DNA of 64,000 nucleotides from UBA1794 sp031552405 (GCA_031552405.1 JAVBMN010000010.1:56693-120692); one strand, 5' to 3'. Numbered from the stretch's first letter, positions 17,835-26,441 are shown. Program-made: numbers and translations. The notes: generated from the sequence alone by a model not told the origin.

Positions 17835-18878
17835 ATGAGGTATTTCTATCAAAAGCTTCGAAAGTTTTCCTGTAAGATAATGCTGGCAGTAAGTGTTCTT
17901 CTCTGCAGCTGCACTTCAACAGATACCAACTCAATAGAGAAGGTTATAGAATTTTTTCCTATAGAAGCGCATCTTACACCTTCGAAGATTAAGATTCTTC
18001 CTGTGGCAATGAGTCCGTACAAGATTTTCATTACCAGAGATAAGCTGGTCGTGTTTAATATGGGTAAGGACACAATTTTTGATGTGTTTCAATTGCCCGG
18101 CTACAAATACCTGTATGGTTCAGGAACTAAGGGTGAAGGACCTGGTGATTTCTGGGAAATAAACACCAATATCCGACCGGTATCTGATGGCTTCCAGGTT
18201 TTGTTTGAAGGGAACAATACACTGAAAAATGTAATTGTAACAGATTCGAAGTTGTATATTGATCACACAAGAGAGACTGTTTTAAATATAGATGCGTATC
18301 CTGTAAATGGGTTCATACAGCTGAGTGATTCGCTATCATGGTACTTTACAGGCTTTGAGGCTGAGACAGAGTATAATGCATATAACGTTAAGAATGGAGA
18401 TACAAAGGCTATAAGTAAGTATCCTGACTGGAACAAGAATAACTCATCTAATGAAGATCCTCTTTTTACCTATATTAAATTGGGCACGGCAAAACCGGAC
18501 GGCACACGGGTAGCTGGTTTCTACGGCTACTTTAAACGATTCCGCATATTGACAGAAAATGGCGAGCTGCTGAAAGAGGTAAAAGTACACACGCCGCCCA
18601 TAGAAACAAGTCTGGAGTCTGATGTCATGGAGCGGATTACCTACTACTACACATCCCCTGTGGCGACTGACAAGTATATCTATGCTTTTTGCAAAAATGC
18701 GAAACGCGGCATTGACTTTAATGCGGAGCTACACCTATTTACCTGGGACGGCGAACCTGTGGCATTGTATCATTTGGACGAACAGCCCACCGTATATACG
18801 GTAGATGAAGAACGCAAGAAGATTTATGCCTTTGATGACGAGAATGAGGACTGTTTGCTGGTCTATGAACTGCCTTAA
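17835..18878 (+). CDS. BF3164-like (TolB-like propeller) lipoprotein
   Basis: 347 residues. The lipobox SVLLCSC(TS) puts the lipidated Cys near residue 25. The body starts IEFFPIEAHLTPSKIKI and carries GSGTKGEGPGDFWEIN, the family's version of the propeller hallmark, and ends TVDEERKKIYAFDDENED. The pattern fits the TolB-like lipoprotein family typified by Bacteroides BF3164; the assignment rests on pattern memory. It follows the previous gene by 21 nt. Likely exported and membrane-anchored with a binding role; no catalytic residues recognised. Confidence 0.78.
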   Translation: MRYFYQKLRKFSCKIMLAVSVLLCSCTSTDTNSIEKVIEFFPIEAHLTPSKIKILPVAMSPYKIFITRDKLVVFNMGKDTIFDVFQLPGYKYLYGSGTKGEGPGDFWEINTNIRPVSDGFQVLFEGNNTLKNVIVTDSKLYIDHTRETVLNIDAYPVNGFIQLSDSLSWYFTGFEAETEYNAYNVKNGDTKAISKYPDWNKNNSSNEDPLFTYIKLGTAKPDGTRVAGFYGYFKRFRILTENGELLKEVKVHTPPIETSLESDVMERITYYYTSPVATDKYIYAFCKNAKRGIDFNAELHLFTWDGEPVALYHLDEQPTVYTVDEERKKIYAFDDENEDCLLVYELP

Positions 18879-18889
18879 CCACAAAGTAA

Positions 18890-19075
18890 AATAGCAAGAA
18901 GCATGACTTCATGGCGGGCGATAACTGCCTCAACTCTATGGATTCACGCTACTGGGGGCTGGTTCCTGAAGAGTTTATTGTAGGAAAGGCTTGGATCATC
19001 TGGCGTTCCATTGCCCCTTGGAGGCAGGAGTTCCGCTGGGACAGGTTTTTGAAACGGATTCACTTTAATACATAA
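18890..19075 (+). pseudogene. 5'-truncated signal peptidase I (S26 family) remnant
   Basis: From 18890 the frame reads NSKKHDFMAGDNCLNSMD, then SRYWGLVPEEFIVGKAW, and a basic tail to TAA at 19073-19075. GDNxxNSxDSRYWG is box E of bacterial type I signal peptidases and VPEEFIVGKA follows it in real enzymes. The catalytic Ser (box B) and Lys (box D) should lie upstream, but the frame is closed by TAA at 18887-18889 and the preceding DNA is the end of another gene. An internal ATG at 18911 could still give 54 residues. This is a deletion remnant rather than a working enzyme. Confidence 0.8.
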
Positions 19076-19079
19076 AGTT

Positions 19080-19172
19080 ATGATACGGAAGATACAAAAA
19101 ACCGCAGGGTTTATCCTGCTACTGGGCATAATCATCGCCTTGCTGGGAGTGAGCGGTATTATGGTTTCATGA
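19080..19172 (+). CDS. Possible 30-residue membrane peptide
   Basis: ATG at 19080 is 4 nt after the signal-peptidase remnant stop. The product is one basic start followed by a hydrophobic segment (TAGFILLLGIIIALLGVSG) and ends at TGA 19170-19172. Its stop overlaps the next ATG in an ATGA pair. It could be the N-terminal anchor of a protein whose rest now lies in the next frame, i.e. one gene broken by a frameshift, or a real tiny peptide. Not recognised. Confidence 0.35.
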   Translation: MIRKIQKTAGFILLLGIIIALLGVSGIMVS

Positions 19173-19384
19173 ATCCGGTTACAAAGGAGGTGAAAGCTGG
19201 AATGATTGATTACAAGAAAGATGAACTTCCATTTTATCCGCGATGGCAGTGTGGAAGCACTCTGATAGGGACCTGCTATTATGGAGAAATAGCAGATTCT
19301 CCATTGCTATCAAAGATTATTCCTGTAACTTTGTCTGTAATGGAAGAAGAGACTCCTGTATTACTCTTCTTCGAGGTAAAATGA
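19169..19384 (+). CDS. Possible 71-residue protein of unknown family
   Basis: The reading frame MNPVTKEVKAGMIDYKKD... has ATGA overlaps with ORFs on both sides: its ATG overlaps the stop of the 30-residue ORF and its TGA overlaps the ATG of the propeller gene at 19381. A purine-rich AAGGAGG stretch (19182-19188) lies inside it rather than before the start. It contains YPRWQCGSTLIGTCYYGE and an acidic hydrophobic end (EEETPVLLFFEVK). I do not recognise it. Because it follows a truncated gene it may be part of the same decay, or the soluble part of a frameshifted membrane protein. Confidence 0.4.
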   Translation: MNPVTKEVKAGMIDYKKDELPFYPRWQCGSTLIGTCYYGEIADSPLLSKIIPVTLSVMEEETPVLLFFEVK

Positions 19385-20547
19385 AATATTATCCCCTTGC
19401 ACTACTCTTGTTATCTGCTTTTTCATGTGATACCAATCATGTGAAGCTTGAAAGCTATGACTTTCCCATTGATACAATAAAGGTCGATCTTGATTTAGCT
19501 GCTTCTTCTGAGAACCTGATTTCTGCTGATTCTATCAAAATAGAAAAGCTAATTCCTTTGGAAACAAAGCAAGAATCGCTTATTGGTATGGTTTCAAAAA
19601 TAAAGATGGAGAATGATCGTATCTATGTACTGGATACGGATATTGCAAAGGCATTGATTGTGTTTGATGCGAAAGGGAAATATCTATTTAAAATAGGCAA
19701 AATAGGAAACGGGCCTGGGGAATTTTTCCGGGCGCCGCTTGACTTTGCAGTAGATTCAATCCGGAAACAGATACATGTTTTCGAAGCGGAATCGCAGAAA
19801 ATAGTATTATTTGACTGGGATGGGCAGTTTGTACGAGAGGTTAATTTGCATAAAAAGAACCCTTATGCGTTTGCATTCCTAGCACCGGAAAAGTACGCTT
19901 TTGCCTATCGCACCACACAAGCTAACTATGAATTGGCTATCGTCAGCCCGCCAGATGAAGCAAGTTTTATATTTGGCAAATTAGATTCCTATTTAAAATA
20001 CACCAATCAATACCCCATTATGGAGAATGAGGGAATCATATATTTTACTCCTGCATTCAGTTATTTGGCATGCAGACTGGATATGAATGGCATTACGAGT
20101 GCCGTTTACTTTGACTTTGGAAAGCATAATATGCCGGAAGAGCTGAGGAGGCAGCTGAAAGAAGAGTTTGATGCAAAGCTTATCAAAGAGCAGCAATATG
20201 TATTGGGGCTACGTGATATAATGGAAAGTGAGGCTTGGCTATACATGAGTTTCCCCTATGGAACTATGCGGATGAGTTATCTTCGGAATAAAAAGGACCA
20301 ACGAAACAGGGTAGGTACTTCCTTGTTTGACTGCATCATCCCCACAAATATTTACCAGATTAAGGGAGAGTGCTTTGTCATAGCGCTGACATCTGCCACC
20401 TATGAACAGTATCAGAGTCTGAAAGAAGCACACATATCCGACGCAAAACGGTATTTCGAAAAAACTCCAACCGTAATACATACCGCCCTGAGTGCTATGC
20501 AACAGAGCGATAATCCTGTCATTTGTGTAATAAGCGTCAATAATTAA
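19381..20547 (+). CDS. 6-bladed beta-propeller lipoprotein
   Basis: 388 residues from ATG 19381; the frame is open upstream but only this start gives a lipoprotein signal (MKYYPLALLLLSAFSC). The mature part has IEKLIPLETKQESLIG, IVFDAKGKYLFKIG followed by KIGNGPGEFFRAP, the hallmark of this propeller family, and FDWDGQFVREVNL. It ends CVISVNN. Like the protein at 16677 it is expected at the cell surface or in the periplasm. Its start is coupled (ATGA) to the short ORF before it. The next gene has its own promoter. Confidence 0.87.
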   Translation: MKYYPLALLLLSAFSCDTNHVKLESYDFPIDTIKVDLDLAASSENLISADSIKIEKLIPLETKQESLIGMVSKIKMENDRIYVLDTDIAKALIVFDAKGKYLFKIGKIGNGPGEFFRAPLDFAVDSIRKQIHVFEAESQKIVLFDWDGQFVREVNLHKKNPYAFAFLAPEKYAFAYRTTQANYELAIVSPPDEASFIFGKLDSYLKYTNQYPIMENEGIIYFTPAFSYLACRLDMNGITSAVYFDFGKHNMPEELRRQLKEEFDAKLIKEQQYVLGLRDIMESEAWLYMSFPYGTMRMSYLRNKKDQRNRVGTSLFDCIIPTNIYQIKGECFVIALTSATYEQYQSLKEAHISDAKRYFEKTPTVIHTALSAMQQSDNPVICVISVNN

Positions 20548-20644
20548 ATGGTGGGAAATTCCCTGCAAAAAAAGACTTGAATAGGGGAGAAATGTAATAA
20601 AACAGGGATAAAATCAGGAGCTGTCACACTTTTCGTACGAAAAA

Positions 20645-20676
20645 CTTGCGCAGAACGTATATAAATAGTTTATTTG
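20645..20676 (+). promoter_or_regulatory. Promoter of the second MG2/plug gene
   Basis: CTTG at 20645-20648, 20 nt, then TTTATTTG at 20669-20676, 23 nt before the ATG at 20699. The segment TAGTTTATTTGT is identical to that before the paralogue at 14064. Confidence 0.65.
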
Positions 20677-20698
20677 TGGAGTGCAAAAGACTTATTGT

Positions 20699-23299
20699 AT
20701 GAAACGTTTCTTTATACCTTTGTTTTTGTGGTGTGTTTCAGTCTCATCGTTGGCGCAACAAGACAGTGTTATTGCTCGTTTTGAGGGATTTCTAAATGAC
20801 ATCCGAAAGTTCAATACTGCACACCCTCAGGAAAAGGTATATCTTCATTTTGACAATACAGGGTACTTTTTAGGTGAGACAATCTGGTTCAAGGCATACA
20901 TCACACTTGCCTCTACGCACGTACAAACTCCTTTGAGCAAGGTGTTGTATGTAGAGCTGCTAAACGAGGAAGGATACATCCTGGAATCACGCAAATGCCT
21001 GATAGAAAACGGGCAGGCATCCGGAGAGTTCTCTTTAAAAAAGCTGGGGATGCGGAGCGGTTTTTACGAGGTCAGAGCCTATACACGCACTATGCTGAAC
21101 TGGGATAAAGACTTTCTTTTTTCACGCGTATTCCCTATATTTGATGAAGTACCCGAGAAGGAGGGCGCCTACGGGCAGAAGCGTATGGAGAAACGCCTGA
21201 CCTCGCAAAGTGTGCCGCTAAAGCGCAAAGAATCCGAAAAAGACGAACCCAACGACGATATCAATATTACCTTTTATCCTGAAGGAGGAAATCTAGTTCA
21301 GTATCTCACCTCCTATATTGTATTCAAGGCTACTGATGGGCAAGGGAGGGATATTGAAGCAACGGTGGAAATTGCCAATAACGGCAATAGAAAAACCCCT
21401 CTTGTGTGGCCTACCATACATCAGGGGATGGGGCATTTCACATACCGCCCTGTAGAAGGCGCCTCGCGCGAGGCGCTTGTAACATACAACGGAAAAAGCA
21501 AGACATTCCCACTTCCCGAAGCCCTTCCTAAAGGATATGTATTGGGGATAAATAACTACTACCCCAAATCTGTGCAGATATTTGTTCGCCGCAGCCCGGG
21601 TACAGATCCTACTGCACCATTGGGGCTACTGGTTTCTTGTCGTGGAGTGATTTCGGAGTTTAAAACGGTTGATTTTGGCGATAAATATGATATGGTTCTT
21701 TATGTTCCCCGCGAGGAACTTCCTAACGGGGTGAATCAGCTTACGCTGCTTGATCAGGAGGGTACTATTCATGCAGAATGTATGGTGTTTATCAACAATA
21801 AAGACAGCTATTACACTATTCAGAGCACGCCAAATAAGACCGTTTACAAGCCGTACGAACGTATTCAGATGCACCTTTCTTGTACAAACCGCACCAATGA
21901 ACCTCAGGCGGATGTGTCCTTTTCACTTGCTGTGAGAGATGCAGGCACAGAGATGCCAACACCCGGTTACGGAAATGTGTTTACCAATTTACTGCTATCT
22001 TCAGACCTGAAAGGTTTTATTGAGAATCCGGAATATTATTTTGAACAAGATGACACCCAGCGGTGGCGTGCACTGCATTTGCTGTTGGCAGTGCAAGGGT
22101 GGCGCAGATATGCCATTCCGCAGATGATGGGCAAGGAGCCCTTCACCGCTGCCAATAAGGTAGAGAAAGGGATTGTGACAAGCGGAACTGCCAAAACCGA
22201 TCCTCAGCGAAAAGGAATACCGGAGGTGGAGGTACGTATGTCATTATCCGCCTTGGATAGCGAGTTGACACAAAACGAGCGTAGCACGACAGACTCGTTG
22301 GGTAACTTTAGCTTTCCGGCTGCAGATTTCTGGAAAAGATGGGAGTTGCAGCTGGATACCTGGAAAGACAACAAGCGAAAGGTATCCAGAATTGAATTAA
22401 ACCGTACTTTTGCTCCGATCCCCCGTGCTTTCTTTTATCAGGATACATACTTTCCCATCCTAAAAGAAGACAAGAAGAGCAATACCCTTATTGTAGAAAA
22501 CGTGAATGAAACAGTTGCTGATTCTTTGTCATTTTCCGGGCAGAATAAAGAAGGAAAACAGCTGGATAACTTTACTTTAACGGAGAAAGGGCACTGGAAT
22601 ATTGGGTTAGTGACAAAATCCTCAATGATGTATGATGTGGTGGAAGAAGAAGAGCACCTGATAGATGATGGCACTGCATACAATGAAACGTTGGAAGATT
22701 TCCTATCGCACATAAATCCCTTTTTTAGTTACACTACCTTTAACGCGGAAACGGCTCCCAAAAAGTTTATTACCTCCATCTCGCCAGGCGAAAACAACTC
22801 TCCCTTATTTTGCACCTATAAAGGACGACCTGTGCTGTTTGTGGTAAATGACAGGCCCTTGGATCAGTCGCCCTACCACAATACCATGCTTTCTTCTTCT
22901 GACTTTGAAAAGATATATATAATAGAAGAGCATAGTGAGTTTATAAAATATTATGGCGAAGACCTGAGTCTTGTGTGGAAAAACCCCCACTATGTAATTA
23001 TCCATCTCCAGTCGTATAAGAACGCATCCAAAAAGGATGAGCCGCTAGGTACAATCAAAACTCAGATTTTGGGATATTCTACCTCCAAAGAGTTTTACAA
23101 CCCCGTTTACAAAAAGAAGCGTCTGCCGGATAAAAAAGATTACCGTCGCACATTATATTGGAATCCAAACCTGAAAACCGATGCGCAAGGACGCGCAGAG
23201 GTAAGCTTCTATAATAATGACTTATGTGAAGAGATGCGCATAAGCGCAGAAGGCGTAACAGACAATGGAACGCCTGTCTTTTATGCCGAACCGGAATAA
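20699..23299 (+). CDS. MG2/plug-domain secreted protein, second paralogue
   Basis: 866 residues from ATG 20699 (signal MKRFFIPLFLWCVSVSSLA); a GTG upstream would add six residues in front of the signal. The N-terminal MG2 part is nearly the same as in the protein at 14064 (HPQEKVYLHFDNTGYFLGE, TMLNWDKDFLFSRVFPIFD), as is the end (DYRRTLYWNPNLKTDAQG). The middle differs: the clear plug opening of the first copy (DVVVTAKRE) is replaced by sequence with no such motif, so the plug domain is weaker or lost. Probably an ancient tandem duplication enclosing the propeller genes. Exported; function unknown. Confidence 0.85.
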   Translation: MKRFFIPLFLWCVSVSSLAQQDSVIARFEGFLNDIRKFNTAHPQEKVYLHFDNTGYFLGETIWFKAYITLASTHVQTPLSKVLYVELLNEEGYILESRKCLIENGQASGEFSLKKLGMRSGFYEVRAYTRTMLNWDKDFLFSRVFPIFDEVPEKEGAYGQKRMEKRLTSQSVPLKRKESEKDEPNDDINITFYPEGGNLVQYLTSYIVFKATDGQGRDIEATVEIANNGNRKTPLVWPTIHQGMGHFTYRPVEGASREALVTYNGKSKTFPLPEALPKGYVLGINNYYPKSVQIFVRRSPGTDPTAPLGLLVSCRGVISEFKTVDFGDKYDMVLYVPREELPNGVNQLTLLDQEGTIHAECMVFINNKDSYYTIQSTPNKTVYKPYERIQMHLSCTNRTNEPQADVSFSLAVRDAGTEMPTPGYGNVFTNLLLSSDLKGFIENPEYYFEQDDTQRWRALHLLLAVQGWRRYAIPQMMGKEPFTAANKVEKGIVTSGTAKTDPQRKGIPEVEVRMSLSALDSELTQNERSTTDSLGNFSFPAADFWKRWELQLDTWKDNKRKVSRIELNRTFAPIPRAFFYQDTYFPILKEDKKSNTLIVENVNETVADSLSFSGQNKEGKQLDNFTLTEKGHWNIGLVTKSSMMYDVVEEEEHLIDDGTAYNETLEDFLSHINPFFSYTTFNAETAPKKFITSISPGENNSPLFCTYKGRPVLFVVNDRPLDQSPYHNTMLSSSDFEKIYIIEEHSEFIKYYGEDLSLVWKNPHYVIIHLQSYKNASKKDEPLGTIKTQILGYSTSKEFYNPVYKKKRLPDKKDYRRTLYWNPNLKTDAQGRAEVSFYNNDLCEEMRISAEGVTDNGTPVFYAEPE

Positions 23300-23336
23300 A
23301 AACTGATTTCTCAAACCCCGAAAGAAAAACCCCGTA

Positions 23337-23510
23337 ACTGGTACGCATGAGTTCAGAAACTGGAGCGCACGAGTTTGAAGACTGATGCGCACCAACTTCC
23401 TAATTCGTGCGCACGAGATTATAGAAATTACAGCGCTATATTTGCTTGATCTCAGGCCTGAATTTTTAAATCTCAGCCCTGAGATTAGGTAACTGCAAGC
23501 CCGCATTTCG
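23337..23510. repeat. 22-bp-phased palindrome array, locus 2 (eight units)
   Basis: Palindrome centres at 23344.5, 23366.5, 23388.5, 23410.5, 23434.5, 23456.5, 23477.5 and 23499.5: steps of 22, 22, 22, 24, 22, 21, 22. The first five cores are GCGC-like (ACGC, GCGC), the last three GGCC-like (AGGCCT, AGCCCT, AAGCCC). TCTCAGCCCTGAGA is a near-perfect dyad. It starts 38 nt after the stop of the + gene. Confidence 0.8.
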
Positions 23511-23575
23511 TCAGACCTAAAATGGGTTCAACCCAGCTCCGAATCCTCTTCCTCATAGACTTTTCCGGATTACTA

Positions 23576-23654
23576 TTCACACCCTTCACAGGCTCTGTAA
23601 CCCCGACCCACAAAGGGTTTGCGTGTGAAGGGTATGTGTGAAGGGTGTGAAGGG
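23576..23654. repeat. 15-bp perfect inverted repeat with GTGTGAAGGG direct repeats
   Basis: TTCACACCCTTCACA at 23576-23590 is fully complementary to 23637-23651. GTGTGAAGGG occurs three times, starting at 23623, 23636 and 23645. Looser copies (GTGAAGAGTGAAGGG) follow to about 23718. It lies at a convergent gene junction and could fold in RNA; its origin is unknown. Confidence 0.6.
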
Positions 23655-23748
23655 CAGGGGTTCACCTGTAAGAACCTGTGTTCTAATCCCTTACAGTGAA
23701 TGTGAAGAGTGAAGGGCAAGAAGGGTGTTTTGTACAGAGGAAGCGCGG

Positions 23749-24507
23749 TTATACAATGATCTGCATTCCATCCGTGGCAAGGTGTACATGCGGGGGAAGC
23801 AATTTTTCGGCTTCGGCATGAAGCCCCATTCCATGACTGAGGTGGATGAGGTAAGATTCGAGGGGATTGATGCGTTCTATATTCTCCAACGCTTCGTTCA
23901 GTGTTTGATGAGTAATGTGCGGTTTTATTCGCAAGGCATTCATTATCAGATATTCTACGCCTTCCAAGGCCTCGTAGGTTTCAAGGGGAAGGGTTAGCAT
24001 ATCCGTGATATAGGCAAAGTTGCCGATGCGGTATCCCAGGATGGGGAGTTTACCGTGCATTACCCGCAGGGGAAGTATCTCGGTAGTACCGATGCGAAAA
24101 GGGATAAAGGGGTTGATCTCATGCAACTCCAGACTGGGCACACCGGGGTATTTATGCTCTGCAAAACAATAGGGAATGCGCTGGCGGATGTGATCTGTAA
24201 CATATTTCTCACCATAGAGTGGCACGTCACCAAAACGACAGAAAGGACGCAGGTCGTCCAGTCCGCCTACATGATCGTAATGTTCGTGGGTAAGGAGTAC
24301 GGCATCAATAGCTTTGAAAGGGAGAGGGAGGATCTGACGGTGAAAATCGGGGCCGCAGTCAATCAGGATCCGCGCATCATTCGTTTCCAGGAGGGTAGAG
24401 CAACGCATGCGTTTATCCCGGGGATCAGGGGAGGTACACACGGCACAGGTGCATCCTATTTCGGGCACTCCGGTGGAGGTTCCGCTGCCAAGTATTGTCA
24501 GTTTCAT
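23749..24507 (-). CDS. MBL-fold metallo-hydrolase (PhnP-like)
   Basis: 252 residues. The metal-binding signature is LLTHEHYDHVGGLDD (HxHxDH), preceded by GSGTSTGVPEIGC and ILIDCGPDFHRQ and followed by YITDM and HLSHGMG. The Cys pair in GCTCAVC near the start is typical of the PhnP/phosphodiesterase-like branch, which hydrolyses cyclic or diester phosphates. It lies downstream of murB with a 9-nt gap and is probably co-transcribed. The fold is certain; the substrate is not. Confidence 0.9.
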   Translation of the reverse strand: MKLTILGSGTSTGVPEIGCTCAVCTSPDPRDKRMRCSTLLETNDARILIDCGPDFHRQILPLPFKAIDAVLLTHEHYDHVGGLDDLRPFCRFGDVPLYGEKYVTDHIRQRIPYCFAEHKYPGVPSLELHEINPFIPFRIGTTEILPLRVMHGKLPILGYRIGNFAYITDMLTLPLETYEALEGVEYLIMNALRIKPHITHQTLNEALENIERINPLESYLIHLSHGMGLHAEAEKLLPPHVHLATDGMQIIV

Positions 24508-24516
24508 AGCGTCTTT

Positions 24517-25530
24517 TTATTGTATGTAGTTTACTTCCGGATGAATAGCGATGCCGAATTTTTCATGTACCGAAGCGGCTACGCAACTGGCCAGGTGCAC
24601 GATTTCGGCAGCAGTGGCACCACCTGTGTTGACAAGCACCAACGCCTGGCGGTTGTGTACGGCAGCACGACCTTCGCTGCGCCCCTTCCAGCCACATTGT
24701 TCAATCATCCATCCGGCGGGTATCTTTACATGGGCTTCATCTACGGAGTAGTGGGGCATACCTGGGTATTGGCAAAGCAGAGCTTCGTACTGGCTGCGGG
24801 GAACGACGGGATTCATAAAGAAGCTGCCGGCATTGCCTAGCTCTGCAGGATCGGGCAGTTTCTCGCGGCGAATGGCTATTACCGCCTCACGCACTTCGGC
24901 AAGGGTAGGGGAGGTGATGCCTGCAAGCGCCTGCTGCAGGCCGGCGTAGCCAAGGTTCGGCTGCGGCCGTTTCATCAGACGGTAAGTAACGTATGTGATA
25001 AAGTACTTTCCTTTGAGTTCCCCCTTAAAGATGCTGTTCCGGTATGCATATTGGCAGTCTTCATTGCTGAAACACCTGGTTTCGCCGGTCTTCATATCTA
25101 CAGCTTCTACACTGATTATCAGGCTGCTCACCTCTGCACCGTAAGCGCCTATGTTCTGCACGGCACTTGCACCTACTTCTCCGGGAATGAGAGACAGATT
25201 CTCCATTCCTCCCCAGCCGTGTTGTACGCAGTAGGCCACAAGACCGTCCCATACCACTCCGGATCCTACACGCAGATGCAGCTCCTCATTTGTTTCGTTC
25301 ACCACTTCCATTCCTTGCAGAGCAGAGTGAAGGATGGTGCCTGGGTAATCCTTGCAAAACAACAGGTTACTGCCGCCCCCGATCACGAAACAAGTATCAT
25401 CATGCTGGGATGTATCCTGGAAAAATGCACGTATCTCTTCTTCCGTAACGAATTCTACAAAACGATCGGAATACACTTCAATGCCGAATGTATTGTGTGA
25501 TAATAAGGGGTAGTGTAGGGCTTTAAACAT
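24517..25530 (-). CDS. murB: UDP-N-acetylenolpyruvoylglucosamine reductase
   Basis: 337 residues. It reduces UDP-GlcNAc-enolpyruvate to UDP-MurNAc with NADPH and FAD, in cytoplasmic peptidoglycan precursor synthesis. FAD-binding blocks are VIGGGSNLLF (about 50-59) and VQNIGAYGAEVSSL. NAGSFFMNPVV holds the proton-donor Ser, and HPEVNYIQ at the end holds the catalytic Glu. YRNSIFK matches the type I form (E. coli-like, with the extra loop). The length fits. It is followed by the MBL hydrolase and preceded by a DUF4348 lipoprotein gene on the same strand (11-nt gap). Confidence 0.97.
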   Translation of the reverse strand: MFKALHYPLLSHNTFGIEVYSDRFVEFVTEEEIRAFFQDTSQHDDTCFVIGGGSNLLFCKDYPGTILHSALQGMEVVNETNEELHLRVGSGVVWDGLVAYCVQHGWGGMENLSLIPGEVGASAVQNIGAYGAEVSSLIISVEAVDMKTGETRCFSNEDCQYAYRNSIFKGELKGKYFITYVTYRLMKRPQPNLGYAGLQQALAGITSPTLAEVREAVIAIRREKLPDPAELGNAGSFFMNPVVPRSQYEALLCQYPGMPHYSVDEAHVKIPAGWMIEQCGWKGRSEGRAAVHNRQALVLVNTGGATAAEIVHLASCVAASVHEKFGIAIHPEVNYIQ

Positions 25531-25541
25531 AAGATTTTGTA

Positions 25542-26381
25542 CTAATAACCTGTATCTTCATACTTTTGCAACTTCCATTCACCTTTCTTCTTTCTGAAAT
25601 GAAGTGCCCGGAAATATCCTCCATCCATATCCTTGATACAAAATATCTTAACGGACGGATCTTTGTCCTCTACATGAGGACCATATACTATGTTGGTGAA
25701 ACGGCTGGTGGGGAGAGTCACGTCCCAGGCCATCCACTGCTCAGCTTCCATCGTAAACTGATCGGTACCAAACCCGTCATCGCTATCAGTATAATTGGTC
25801 ACAAAAGTAAGGGGATCCTGAATATGAGCCTTTCTGTATTCTGAATCGGAAGCAAATCGGGTGTAAAATGACAGGAAATCGGCATTAGAACTTTCCGGCA
25901 CCTGAAGCTGTTTCATTTCACAAAGTGTCCATGCTTTGTGAGCGTTTCGCTGAAAGTGGTACTGCTTAACGGTTTTCTTGTCGATATCAATCCGTTCTAC
26001 AGAAGCTTCCTGAAGGTCGGTCCGGCTGGGCAGATCCAATTCTTCTTCTGTATTAAAGATGGCGGTGTGTATATGCTCTTTGCCAAAGAAGTGGTTCATC
26101 CTCCAATCATCGGAGGATATTTCTGCTTTCTCCTTACCGTCAGTAAAAGGCAACGGAAAGCAGATGCGATTCCATTGAAGAGCGGAATCTAAAGAAAAGG
26201 TCAGCAGGAAGTCGTCAAAAATGATATCCATCTTTGTAGCTATGGCCTCCTTATAGGCGTCATTGAAAACAACCGGATCAGAGGTTTCTAATCCGGTTTT
26301 TTCAGTATTTTCCTGCTTGTTGTCTTTACTGCATGCCAGTAAAGACAGGCATACCAAGATGCCTGTGATCCATTGTTTCAT
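25542..26381 (-). CDS. DUF4348 family lipoprotein
   Basis: 279 residues with a clear lipoprotein signal (ILVCLSLLAC, Cys near residue 17) and an acidic, disordered start after it. The body contains MDIIFDDFLLTFSLDSALQ, WNRICFPLP and DDWRMNHFF, and ends FRALHFRKKKGEWKLQKYE, a pattern I associate with DUF4348. Likely a membrane-anchored periplasmic protein of unknown role. Same strand and close to murB, so likely in one transcript with murB and the MBL hydrolase. Confidence 0.78.
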   Translation of the reverse strand: MKQWITGILVCLSLLACSKDNKQENTEKTGLETSDPVVFNDAYKEAIATKMDIIFDDFLLTFSLDSALQWNRICFPLPFTDGKEKAEISSDDWRMNHFFGKEHIHTAIFNTEEELDLPSRTDLQEASVERIDIDKKTVKQYHFQRNAHKAWTLCEMKQLQVPESSNADFLSFYTRFASDSEYRKAHIQDPLTFVTNYTDSDDGFGTDQFTMEAEQWMAWDVTLPTSRFTNIVYGPHVEDKDPSVKIFCIKDMDGGYFRALHFRKKKGEWKLQKYEDTGY

Positions 26382-26441
26382 CGATCTTGTGGTGTATACG
26401 CCCCATTTACAGGGGATACGCCGACTTCAGATTGTTTTATC

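Larger units (their letters stand above)
23300..23748. other. 449-bp convergent intergenic region with two repeat types
   Basis: Between the MG2/plug gene (+) and the MBL hydrolase (-). It holds the palindrome array at 23337-23510 and a GTGTGAAGGG-rich inverted repeat at 23576-23654. No coding region is supported. Confidence 0.7.

Noticed and set aside
18890..19075. Functional signal peptidase I
   Set aside because: The catalytic Ser and Lys regions are absent and an in-frame stop precedes the remnant.
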